This document shows, one piece after another, positions 41,844-52,852 of a stretch of 64,000 bases of DNA. The notes below the pieces were generated by a model. It had not been told where the DNA came from, did no database searches, and saw only the letters and a list, made by a program, of their open reading frames with translations. The position numbers and the translations under genes are program-made. Positions within the stretch are counted from its first letter, which is position 1; every line of letters begins with the position of its first letter. This DNA is from Nannochloropsis salina CCMP1776 (taxonomy: Eukaryota > Sar > Eustigmatophyceae > Eustigmatales > Monodopsidaceae). The stretch is from the NCBI GenBank assembly GCA_004565275.1, contig SDOX01000121.1:215800-279799 (forward strand), written 5' to 3'.

Positions 41844-44800
41844 ATGATGGAAGTTGAGGAGGAAGTGGCATCGCCCTCGCTTCCCCCTGCCTCCCAACCC
41901 ACGCCACCGAGTGCACACATACAGAAGCACAACCATCCGGGGCGTAATGTAAAGAATGGTCTGGTCAACTTCCTACAGGGACAACCATCCACAGGGCAGG
42001 GGCAGCGGGAAGGGAGACCTGCGGGGTCCAAAGCAATCGGTGAAATCCACGGCTGCAAAATGGAAAAAAGACGTCGACAGGGCGATGGTGACCGAGAATG
42101 TAGTTATCGCACCTTTTACGAATTGTTGGAAGAGAAGGAAGCACTCGGGGAGTTGCTGATGCAAAGGACGCTTAGAAACGGTGGGAATCCCCCGGACATC
42201 GTTCGTGAGATTCAGCTATCCCTCTTAGGGAGGCTGCGGCCTTTCGCCTCTCCTTTGGGAGGGCGTCGGCCCATCGTGTACGCGGATTGGACCGCGTCGG
42301 GCCGCTCTCTGCGGTTTATTGAAGATTTTATCTGCGAGGAGGTAAGGCTCGGGGGGAGGAGAAACAGGGGAAGCGAACATTTAAGGGAGTGGGAAGAATT
42401 TTAGTCGAGAGCATGCGACTACCGCATCTTCGGATGAATTCAGGAGTATATTCCCCTTTATGGCGTCCCGACTGGTATCAATGTCTCATAACCGCGTCCA
42501 TCGCACTTCGTTTTCATTCCTAGGTAATGCCCTTTTATGGTAACACCCACACCACCACGAGCGTCACGGGCCTGCAAACGACCTTGTACCGGCAAGAAGC
42601 TCGACGTTTGATCGCTGCCGCCATCAATGCGCACATTGGCGGGGAGGGCGGGGCGAACGAGCAGGCGGAGGATGTCCTCTTTTTTTGTGGGAGTGGGTCT
42701 ACGGGTGCGGTCATGAAACTGATCCACGTCCTGAACCTCAACAACTGGCGGCAGCTGCAAGAGCAGCATCGACAACAGCAAGAGAAAAGACAACACCAAC
42801 AACAAGCACAACCACAACCACAACAAGAACGAGAGCCACCGCATCAACTTCACCTACCCTTCCCGTGTCCATCACCGCGGGCATCGCAGCAAATACCGGA
42901 AGAACGTGGGGGTCCAGAGCCTGCCCAGTACGAAGAAGGAAAGCGAAGGGTGGAAAAGAACCTGAATGGTAGCAGCAGACGTCACCATCCAGCGCAGCAA
43001 TCCCGCCCACAGGAACCCCACCAGCGAATGCCCGGCCGCGGAGATAGTGGCCGGCCCGTTATTTTTTCGTGTCCCTTTGGACACCATTCCAACATGTTGC
43101 CATGGCGGGAAACAGGCTGCAAGATCGTCAACGTGAGGGCGGATGGACGCCGGGGATTGGACATGCGGCATTTGGAGCTGATGCTACGGTAGGGCGGGAG
43201 GAAGAGCCCCGGAGGGTCATGAGAGAGAGGCGATCGAAGGCGGGGGTGGGGGTGGGATTCAGGGTTTCACAAGGCTGGCGGGGAGGGAAAAGAGGCGCTG
43301 TGTAGTGCGCAGTCACATGTCTTGTTCTCAATCTCTCCCCTTGCTTTTTCTTTGTAACCTTGCTTTCCACCCCATGGTAGGAAATATCAACACCGGTTTT
43401 TGAAGATCGGGGCCTTCACGGCCGCCAGCAACATCACAGGGATCTGCCTGGATGTACCGGCCATTACGGCGCTACTGCACAGGTATGGAGCCCTGGCCTT
43501 TTGGGACTATGCCACGGCAGCCCCTTACCTGAAAATGGACATGAACGCTTCTAGCCGGGACGGCGGGACAATGCTGGGGAGCCAGGGGCCCGCCAGGTCG
43601 GAGGGGGAGGAAATCGGCCCAGCCGGGTCGCCGCCAGGCCCACCGCCATCGCTACTCCCGAACGCGCGGCCAAACTACAAAATCGACGCCTTGTACCTGT
43701 CGGGCCACAAATTGGTAGGCGGCCCGGGAACTCCAGGCGTCCTAGTCGTCAAGAAATTTCTGGTCCAGAACGACGTGCCCGAGCGGCCGGGAGGTGGCAC
43801 CGTCTTCTTTGTCAAGGACCATTCGCACCGGTATCTGTCCAACCAGGTCGAACGGGAAGAAGGAGGGACACCGGATATTTTGGGATCGATCCGTCTGGGC
43901 CTCTGTTTCGGTTTGAAGGAGCGGGTGGGTGCCACGTATGCCACGGAAAGAGGCGCGCTCTTTGCGAAGAAGACCTTGGAATCCTTTTGTTCCAACCGAA
44001 ACATTGTCGTCTTGGGAGACTTTCAATCCCCCCGCCTGCCCATCTTCTCCTTCTTGATCCGACACGGACCATCCTTCCTGCATTACAACTTCGTCTGCGC
44101 CCTGCTTAACGACCTCTTCGGTATCCAGGTAATCCCCACCATCCGCCTTCCTCTCTTTCTTGCCTCTTCTCATCCCTCTTCATTGCCACATGAACGTCGG
44201 AAATGTCTTCCTTTTCCCCGTCTCATACTGGGTGTGAACTTCAGCACGTTCATTTTTTATCCAAGCAGGTGTTCTTCGGCTCAAACTTTCTCCCTCCTTT
44301 CCATTCGCCCCTTGTTTTCTTTGGTTTGCCCACAGAGCCGCGGCGGCTGCCAATGTGCCGGTCCATACGGGCAACGTCTGTTGGGCCTTTCCCCCGACGC
44401 AAGTGACGCGTACGAACAGGCGTTGCTCGAGCATTTGGAGGTCCTTCGGCCTGGTTTCTCGCGCCTGTCCTTGACCTACTACCATTCCGACCCGGAGGTT
44501 GACTACATCATCAGCGCGGTGCACTTTGTGGCCGACCACGGGTTCAAGTTCTTGCCCTTTTACCGGTGCAATGAACGCACTGGGGAATGGCGTTACCACA
44601 CTCAGTTCGGGTCAGCACCGGGTAGACGATGGCTGGCAAGTTGTACGTATGGCATGGGGAGGGAAAGGAAAGGTGGCCAGGTAGGGCTGGCACATACGAG
44701 CGGCGGGGAACAAGAACAAAAGGAGGAGAAGGAGGAGGAGCGGAAAGAGAGGGTCCCGAACGTTAATGATGACGATAAGGAAGGAATGGACATGATGGAG

Positions 44801-47134
44801 GATGGGGAGGAAAAAGCAAGATGCAGCCGAAAGACCCAGGAGAAAGTGAGCGCAGCGGTCGCAGAGTGGGGCTGTGAAAGTGAAGTGGAGCTCTTCGGGA
44901 TGTTGATGGAGGAAGCGGAGGCGTTAACGGAAGCCTTGCCTGACCCCCCGGCGCCTAGTTTCCCTTCAGCATTGAGACCGGAGCACGAGCACCTGCGATT
45001 TTTCGTGTGGCCGTGGGAAGTGGTAATAGAAGGGGAGGGGACAAAAGGAAGCAGCGACAGGGCTGTGGGAGAAGCTTCAAACAGTGGCGTGGAGGAGGGA
45101 GAGCAGGGGCGGACGCTACGAAAGAAAGAGGAAAGGAAGACAACAATCATCGAGAAAGGGGAAGCCAGCCAGGAAAATGATGCCCAACGCCTTCCCACGC
45201 TGTCTTTTGGCCCCATCACCAGCGACCCTTGCGTGCCTATTCCACCTTCCCGCCTGCCCGGTCCTGCCCCGACCTATGGGCCGGGGTATTTCCGACCGTT
45301 GCAGGTGACAGGGGTCCGGGAGAGTCCCCGCTATCAATATCGGGAACTCCTTTTCGAAAACTTGACGGAGCATACCCGGAACAGCAGCCGAAGCAGTCTC
45401 TGTTCGAGCAGGCATGGCTTGTCGGGGTTGGGAAGTAGCTTGGCAAGCTGGAACAGTACGGCCGCGGGCAGTGTCGCGTCCTCCCCCGGCATGAGTCCCT
45501 CGCCTTCCCCGTCGTGGCGTATGCGAGCTTTGAGCCTGGGCAATGACAGCCCTTCGCTATCGGGCTGGCACTCTCAATCCCAACTCCTAGTGGAGGGCAC
45601 GTTCCTTCCTTCGTTCTGTTATACCTCCTCCGTGTCCCCCAATCACCCGCAAGTCCAATACCGGAAGGGTCATGGGGGAGAAGGCTGTCGCGCCGGTTTT
45701 GGAGACTCGACGCCGTCGCGGAAACGCAGCCATGGTGGGAACGAAAAGGGGCCATCGGCCGGCGAAGACAGAGGCCGGTGCACACCCACCTCTCCCTCCC
45801 TCCTGACCCGACGTCCATCCCACGGCCAACTCTCGATGCTGGCGGAGAATTTGAAACGGATTGCCACCGGGGGGCATCACCTGCCGCAGCAACCGCCTCG
45901 GTCCGTGCTCCACCCGGACGAAGGGCAGCAGAAGCAGCATTTGAATTCCCCCTACCATCAATCCGCGCCAGTTGAGTCTCCTTGTACAACAGCCTCCGAC
46001 GCCACCTATCAAGGGGAGCAACCCGGCGCGGTTCCTCAGGACCTGGTCCGCGGCCACGACTGGAGCAGAAGCGACCATGGCGGAAGCAGTCAGGAGGGCC
46101 AAAGGGGGGGAGCTACAACGACACACATGGCGTCAAATGACGGGGCCTCGACCCCGATCCCCTTCCAATGCCGGCAGCGCACGCCCTCCATGCGCCCAAC
46201 CGTGCCTTCTTCCTGTCCTCAAATGCACCATCTTAGACACCAGCACCCGCATGCACAGCGGCCACACGCGCAAAAACAACAATTCGAGCAATCACAGCAT
46301 CAACAACAGCCGCATCAACAACAGGAACAGCAACAACAGGGAAACCCTCCAAAACCATCAATTCAGAGTACTGTGAAGGGACCAGGGACTTCTTCGGCCC
46401 CAACATTCGGCCATCCACATGTGTCCTGCCCCGTTGGTGCCGCCTCCGCCTTCTCCGCGTGCGCTCCCTCCGGTAGCTTAATGTCCTCCTCGTCCACCAC
46501 CACTGCGACCTCAACTTCCTCCTCTCTCCTCTCCTCCCCTCCTCCTCCTCCCCCCCCGCCTCCCCCTCATCGTACGGAGAAGCTGACATTCTACACCCAT
46601 GCCGGAGGCGTGCTCGGCCCTCAGGCTATTCAACTTGTGCAGTCCTCCTTCGAGGTTATTAAACCCGCTGGGGACGCGTTTTGTACCTGTTTTTACGACC
46701 GCCTTTTCTCGCAGCACCCGGAATTGGAAACTCACTTTCGGTATACGGATATGAAGCATCAGCATGCCTCCCTGTTGTCCGCCTTAGTCCTGGTGATCCA
46801 AGAGTTGCTCGATCCCAGCTCTCTTCGCTCTCGCCTCCTGCAACTTGGCAAGCGACACTTCTACTACGGGGCCTCTCCAGCCCACTACGGGCATGTGGGC
46901 GCCGCCATGCTCTGGGCTCTTAGTACGCATTTGGGTGAGCGCATGACACAGGAGATCCACGAAGCGTGGTCCGACACAATTTCCTTCATTGCCACGGTGA
47001 TGATCGAAGGCGGGAAGTTGGAGGAGGAAGCGGTAAATTTGGCCCAGGAGGAAAGCGAAAGAGGAATTCGACGTCTGAAGGAAGAAGCAGAAATGGCACA
47101 AACCATGGTGAAAGAGAGCCATGCCACCATCTAA
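41844..47134 (+). CDS. Class-V PLP enzyme (cysteine desulfurase-like) fused to C-terminal globin
   Basis: Four exons (41844-42341, 42524-43188, 43381-44128, 44336-47134) total 4,710 bp in frame, giving 1,569 residues. The N-terminal half is a class-V aminotransferase fold. It begins with IVYADWTASGRSLRFIEDFI, then YGNTHTTTSVTGLQTT and the phosphate-binding FFCGSGSTGAVMKL. Next come GHHSNMLPWRE (H353/H354), AFWDYATAAPYLKMDMN and the PLP lysine motif LYLSGHKLVGGPGTPG (K498). GIQ-SRGGCQCAGPYG follows across intron 3. A Gln-rich insertion of about 100 residues lies between GSGSTG and GHHSN. A disordered linker of about 700 residues, rich in Ser, Pro, Gln and Glu, leads to a globin at about residues 1384-1560. 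There FYDRLFSQHPE, F1438 (CD1), Q1446 (E7) and H1478 (F8, in LGKRHFYYG) fit a flavohaemoglobin-like or neuroglobin-like haem pocket. Sulfur transfer or amino-acid lyase activity sensed or fed by haem is inference. Confidence 0.9.
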
Positions 47135-48544
47135 TGCGCGGGATCGTATGGGATGAGTAAGGGAAGCTTTGACAGAGTCAACATTGTTGGGGGGGAAGTT
47201 GGGAGATTACGGAAAGGGTTATTTATGCTAAAGTCAGTGCGTATTGTCCCGTGTAAAATATGTATACTTTTACGTCAAAATCTGTACAGCGACGTGTACC
47301 CTCACTTGCGAAGCAACCAGTATGGTTAGACACAGGGTATTGGGAAAGGGTAGAGGAGAAAGAAAGAAAGGGAGTGACTGTCAGGAACACGATGAGTGAA
47401 AAATGGCGGGTATGAACTCCCTAGTCAAATTTAGGTCCATGCACATCATAAAAAAATGTTCGTAAGTTTTGGGACCTGATACACATAGAACTAGAGTCCT
47501 TTGGGTCATGGCGGTGTGATACTGCCAAAATGATTTTTGTTGGGTATTCAATAGAAACTGCTGTGGACTTCATAATGCTAAATAACTTTCTAAAACCAAA
47601 CTATTTGAGTGAAGGACACGAAGAGGAGCAGCAGAATATGGAGAGGTGCCTTTTGTTGGTTGAGAGGTTTGGCGTTTGGATCGTAACTGCGCACGAGCCT
47701 GTTAGGACGGTGGCTCAGTTCGGCCATCTATTCACCTGATAGCATCTCTGGAAATTTCCGTTTTACTCCGCTTGCGCTTAATTATTAGTCGGTCGTAACG
47801 AAATGGCTTGCCCGAGTATCTGGCGGTCCTCGGAGATTTCGCTTTACCGGCTTTCTTTTGGGGCTGAAGGATCGATCATTCGCAGCGTTGGGAAAAAATG
47901 ACCTGGGATGGGAGAGGCCAATGTAATCCGGTTTAACAGCAGTCTCTGGTCGAGGCCACCTTAGCTCGTCCTAGTGCTTTTCCTATGGTCGACGGGGTAT
48001 TTGGTCCTGTATGCGGGCCTCCAACACAAGGAAGGCATGCATGATAAAAGAAAGCTGCATACATGCATTTTAAATAGCTATTTGATAGCCTGAGAGTCAG
48101 GCCCAAGCATGGATACCACTTGCTGCAACATTGTCATCGTGGCTTATATGGTGCAGGCAATCAAGATACTCTCGGATGCCGAATGGCAGGTGGCATTTGA
48201 ATCGCAAGGACTCGTCTGCTACCTTCACGCAAAGGCAGTGGGGGTCAAGAAATCATCGATCGGGACATGAGCGATACAATTCCATCCCTGTTCGTCGAGG
48301 TATTCGACGTGGGCGCTCCAGCCTTCTTCTCAAAACTGGCGGTTCGACACTCTCAGGAATATGTCGGTGCCGTGAAAGAAAGAATGACATCGTGTACGTT
48401 AGTGACAATGTCTGGTAGGCCCTTTCCCGTTGGTTGCCGCATAGTTTCCATACTTTCTTTAAACGTTTGATGTGGACACACTACCAGTACAATATACACC
48501 GGCACAGTTTGCCTCCGCGCCATTAATTTACGCCCTCTACCTTC
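47135..48544. other. Convergent 3' intergenic region
   Basis: About 1.4 kb between the stops of the PLP-globin gene (+) and the exchanger (-). Frames at 47530-47739 and 48131-48418 are short and unsupported. The sequence is AT-richer than the exons. Confidence 0.35.
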
Positions 48545-50940
48545 TCAGGCGTCTCCCTTGCGCAGCCCTTTCCCGATCAATAGCACCTGCAGGAGGGTGT
48601 ACGTAACATACAATATGATCAAGGGCCACGCCAACCCCTTGCCCACTCGGAAACCACTGCAATACCCCACTACCAAATTAGTGCCCAGAGCCAGGTATAA
48701 GAAAGACAAGGAGATGTAGGCGCTGTCGTCAAAATTCAGACTAAAGGGACCGGTCCGGAATACTTTCCACAGGAAGGAGCAGCCCAAGCCCATCAAGAGA
48801 TTAAACGTAGGCCCTGCGAAGCAACCCGCAATGGCCATGTCCCCCAACCCGGCCCGTGCCACTGCCATGTTCGCGATTAGATCTCCGGCACTGTTGCCCC
48901 ATGCCAGGAGCGTTAAACCCAGGAGGGAAGGAGGGAGGGAGAGGAGTGTTCCCAAGGCCGTCACGACCGCCACCAGCTCCGCCGCGATCGCATAGATCCA
49001 GGCGGAGCACATGACGAAACCCGTCACGGCCAAGGCGAGTACGTAAGGGTGAGCCGTGGGCGGGCGGGACACGTGCGTGGTCTGCCGGATAAAAATAGCC
49101 CCTGCCACCCCTACCGCCAGCACTATCAGCGGCACGGGAAAGGCACCTTGACCGACCGTGGCCGTCAAATTCCCACTGGCCTGGAGAAGGAACAAAGGGG
49201 CAAACACAGCACACAAAGAGGCGTACCGTCGTGACCAGGCTTCTTCTTCCACCAGAGGAATCGTCAAATTCCGGGCGAGCAAAAATGGAAAATGCAGGAG
49301 GGAGAAGACTTTCTTGGGGAGGGACTGAACCAGGAATTGCGAGGCATGAACTTCCCGGAGCAGAGCCCTGCGGAGGCGCCACTGGTGCCAGTACATATTG
49401 TCCCAGACCGAATTGTGCCGCCGATGACGATGGACGGGGAAGGAGGGGGAGCAAGGAGGGCGGAAGACGCGTACTTTCTGCCCGGTGGAGGGGGACGTGG
49501 AGGCGAGAGGGAGGGAGTTCTCGTTGAGGGAAGGGGCAGAGACCCGGTAGGCTTCCTCCTTTCCTAGGGCCGTGGAGAACGGAGCGAATGAACGTTTGGT
49601 GCTGCTGCTGACATCGGCTGTCTTGCCACTGCTCCTGCTGTGCGGACTGTGGCGACTGGAGGGGGATGGGGTCGTCCGCGATGAGAGAGGCTGTCGGGAG
49701 CGGCCTTCCTCCGAGGTAGGGGCGGAGGGAGGGGAGGACGCGAGCAGGTCTTTACCATCCAAACATGCCCTCGCCTCCGAACCTCCCTCGTCGATGAAGT
49801 ATTCGCTGATCAAACTGTGGGTGAAAGGGTGTCTCCCCGCCTCCAGGTTTTGGTTCCGCCGTCGTTTTCGTTCGGAACGCTCTTCCTGCCCTTCCTCCAT
49901 CCGGGGTGCCTCTCCCCCCTCCTCCTCTCCTTCGCTCTCGCTCTCGCTCGACACCTCGTCTTCCTCCAACAGGAGGAAATCGTGCGTCAATTTGTGCACG
50001 CTGGCCGTTTCGGTCGCCCGATGGAACTCCGAAATGTCCGAGGGAGTGAACCAAAAGGCCGAGGTAACCCCGGAGGCACCCGCCCCTCCCTCCAGGCTCG
50101 CCCCACACTCCCTTCCCTCGTCTCCGTTAACATTCAGAAACAAAGAGGACGCCGCCATCGCCCTCTTTCGGGCCCGGTCAAGGTACAGCACCACCAGCAC
50201 ATAGGTGGCGTAAAGGGCGATGTAGACGAGGCCCAGGCCCCAGGTGACCCGCCCGTAGAGCGCCGAGGCCGTGAGGAGGATATTGGCCAGGACCTGGAAG
50301 AATATGTCGCGGGCGAAGGCCTGAGGACGCACGGTGGCCGGGTGGAGGAGGGCGACGGCTCCAACCACGATGCTGGTGACAAAGACCGCGGCCCCCAGGA
50401 TCTCGCAGACGCCGACCAGGACCACGGAGGGGTCCGAGGATGAGAAGGCGGCGATGGAGGAGAACACATCGGGAGCACCGTTGCCCAAGGCTAGGAATGT
50501 GACGCCGGCCACGTCGTAGGTTAGTTTCAACTGGAAGGAGGGAGAGGAAGCGGGAGACGGGCCAGAGGGATGGAGAGGCCGTACTTGAAACACAGGGAGC
50601 CAGGAAGCAGGAAAAATAAAACAGGAAAACACCCGAGACTACGTTTTGGCGCCCCTTTTATCTGCCGTACCTCTTGTCTCTGCGGTCAGATTGCTGTATG
50701 GTCACGTACCTTGTCGGAAAGTGTCGCCAAGGTAGGGGAGAAATAGGCATCTGCCGTGTGTCCCATCAAGTAGGTGACGAAACATCCCCATGCCAACAAG
50801 CATGGAAAAAACAACCATCCAATCTCCTTGAATCCGCAGTGGTACATGTAGAGATAGTCTAGGCCCAGGGGCCCGACGTCTGGGCCGGCGCCATCCTCAG
50901 GTTGCCGCCAGGCGCATCCCCCCGAAGACCCGTCGGCCAT
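48545..50940 (-). CDS. Cation/calcium exchanger, NCLX/CCX family
   Basis: Exon 1 (50940-50710) and exon 2 (50530-48545) join in phase 0 through GTACGT and TTCCAG, giving 738 residues. The family exchanges Ca2+ (or other cations) for Na+ or H+ across mitochondrial, vacuolar or plasma membranes. The two alpha repeats are clear: AGVTFLALGNGAPDVFSS in the first half and LGLTLLAWGNSAGDLIANMA with MAIAGCFAGPTFNLLMGLG in the second. These hold the cation-coordinating acidic residues of the GNG(A)PD and GNSxGD motifs. Exon 1 supplies the first helix (IGWLFFPCLLAWGCFVTYLM) and the TLATLSDK lead-in. Ten or more membrane segments are visible. A cytosolic loop of about 230 residues, with acidic and Ser-rich runs, separates the halves. 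The motif form GNSAGDLIAN fits NCLX and plant CCX rather than NCX1-type exchangers. Confidence 0.92.
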
Positions 50941-51572
50941 GTCAAGTGGACAAAATTTGACGTGGCAGGATTACTGGCAACACCAGCAACCGGTGAGTCA
51001 CGGAAATTCTGCCCTGAACGAGGGCAGAATTTCGGGCTTCTTGGTATTTCCGCCCTATTTTACATGTAGAAAGAAGGGGGGGGGACAATGGGAGGCGGGA
51101 CGGGAGATCAACAAGTGGAAAAGCCGTGCCCAAACCAGTCTTTGCCGGCGCACTACGCTACAAACAGAGCCTTTCACACCTTTGTTCATCGTGCCATGGA
51201 TCCCTCTGCGGACATTTTCAACAACACCGCCCGACCTGGGGCACAACCCTTTTTATAACTCCCCTGGGGTAAGCATTTATCGCGACACCCGTCTGCAGCG
51301 TCTGAGCGAGCGGAGATAGGTATCTAGACGAGGACCGTCGTCCTTACCAGATCAGAAACACGCGGCACAAGCGCCCAGAGCGCCAGGAACCAAGTGCCAC
51401 GGTGGCTGGTATCCTTGTCCACGGCGTGCCATGCTGTTTTTCTCATGTTTCTCTTTCACAGCACAGAAAGTTGCGAGCCTTCCTGGGCATTCTTTCCATC
51501 TTGCAGTCTCCGTCTGCCGTAGCCGGAACTTTCGTTGCGTACCGTTACCACACCAACAACGTCAACACAACC
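50941..51572. promoter_or_regulatory. Divergent promoter region
   Basis: This 630-bp interval lies between the exchanger (-) and VIPP1 (+) starts. A 126-codon plus-strand frame at 50939-51319 crosses it but shows no domain. No specific promoter motif was recognised. Confidence 0.4.
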
Positions 51573-52508
51573 ATGACGCCGATGAAAACCACGATCGTAC
51601 TTGTGGTCTTGGCCGTTGTGGGCCTTGCGTTCTCTCCGACAAAGGTGAGAGCGTTCCGACCGACCTCCTTCCTACCGGCTTCACACTCCAAGTTTCCCAC
51701 CGCCATGCCCCGGCCTCTCCGCACTCGGACCCATGCTGTGCAAATGAATCTAGCCGATCGATTCTTCCGTGTTGTAAAAGCCAATTTGAACTCCGTGCTG
51801 CAAAATTTGGAGGACCCTGAGAAGATTTTGGAACAAGCGGTCGAAGACATGCAAAAGGACCTGATCAAAATCAGGCAGTCTTACGCGGAGGTATCGGCCA
51901 CGCAGAAGCGGATGGAGCGTCAGAAAGAACAGGCTGAGAACTTGTCTAGCGAATGGTACAAACGGGCCCAGCTGGCATTGTCCAAGGGGGACGAGGAGCT
52001 GGCCAGGGAGGCGTTGAGCAGACGGCAGCAGCAAGTGGAGGTGGTGTCGTCCCTGGGGGAGCAAATGACGATCCAAGCGGGGGCGATTGACAGACTCTTC
52101 AACTCGATGCAGCAGCTGGAAGCCAAGATTTCGGAAGCCAAGTCCAAGAAGGACCAGATGATTGCCCGGGCCCGCACGGCGAAGACAAGCGAGAAGGTCA
52201 ACGACATGCTGTCCTCGGTCTCCGGAACTTCAAGCATGGACGCCTTCGAACGGATGAAGGAGAAGGTAGAAATGCTGGAAAGCAAGGCTGAAGTGGCGGG
52301 GCAGTTGGCGGGTGTCTCAGATTCTTCCTTGGAAGGGAAGTTCAAGTTGTTGGGGGAGAGCAGTGCGGTGGATGACGAGTTGTCAAAGTTGAAGGGCATG
52401 ATCGGACAAGGGGAGAGGAAAAGCGCAGGTTTCTTGCCTCCAGGGATGGCGGAGGCAGAGGTGGACTCTGAGTTGGAGGCCTTGAGAAAGGAAATGGGCC
52501 AGCGATGA
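51573..52508 (+). CDS. VIPP1: VIPP1/IM30 (PspA family), plastid-targeted
   Basis: A single exon of 311 residues from the ATG at 51573 (context CACAACCATGACG). The frame is open 57 codons further upstream, but the shorter start gives a clean signal peptide: KTTIVLVVLAVVGLAFS, then VRAFRPT, where F28 marks an ASAFAP-type cleavage site followed by a basic transit peptide. The mature protein begins with NLADRFFRVVKANLNSVLQN, the amphipathic membrane-binding helix, then EDPEKILEQAVEDMQKDLIK. Long alpha-helical hairpins follow, as usual for PspA/IM30 proteins, with conserved QMTIQAGAIDRLFNSM. VIPP1 assembles into ESCRT-III-like rings and rods that maintain and repair thylakoid membranes. The C-terminus, SELEALRKEMGQR, is PspA-like and a separate long VIPP1 tail is not obvious. 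Confidence 0.95.
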   Translation: MTPMKTTIVLVVLAVVGLAFSPTKVRAFRPTSFLPASHSKFPTAMPRPLRTRTHAVQMNLADRFFRVVKANLNSVLQNLEDPEKILEQAVEDMQKDLIKIRQSYAEVSATQKRMERQKEQAENLSSEWYKRAQLALSKGDEELAREALSRRQQQVEVVSSLGEQMTIQAGAIDRLFNSMQQLEAKISEAKSKKDQMIARARTAKTSEKVNDMLSSVSGTSSMDAFERMKEKVEMLESKAEVAGQLAGVSDSSLEGKFKLLGESSAVDDELSKLKGMIGQGERKSAGFLPPGMAEAEVDSELEALRKEMGQR

Positions 52509-52852
52509 ATGAGGTGACGGGGAGACGTCGAGGGTGAGAAGCGGGGGAAGGGGGGACAGAGGAATTCGGGGGCGTCACTTTGCTCTTGTTGGCTGTATAT
52601 CGCGGGTGGCAGAGTGGTGATAAAGTCTGATGTCCGAGTAGGTAGCTTTGTCGGAACCCATGGAAGGACGTATGAACGGTAGATGAGAGAGGGCAGACTC
52701 GCGGGCCTACGCACAGGCATTAGCATGTTACACTTTACGTTTGTTCATTTTTTGGGCATGTTTCAAGAAGGCCAGACAGAAGAAATGTACACTCCTTTGC
52801 CGCATCACTGCGGTGCAACTCCTTTCCCTCGCTTTCCCTCCTCTCCCGGGCC
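52509..52852. other. Short convergent gap
   Basis: About 340 bp between the stops of VIPP1 (+) and the EIPR1 gene (-). It must hold both 3' ends. Nothing else is visible. Confidence 0.4.

Noticed and set aside
50939-51319. 126-codon plus-strand frame starting at the exchanger start codon
   Set aside because: It lies in the divergent promoter, shows no domain, and a GTGAGT in its first 60 bases is not followed by a convincing exon.
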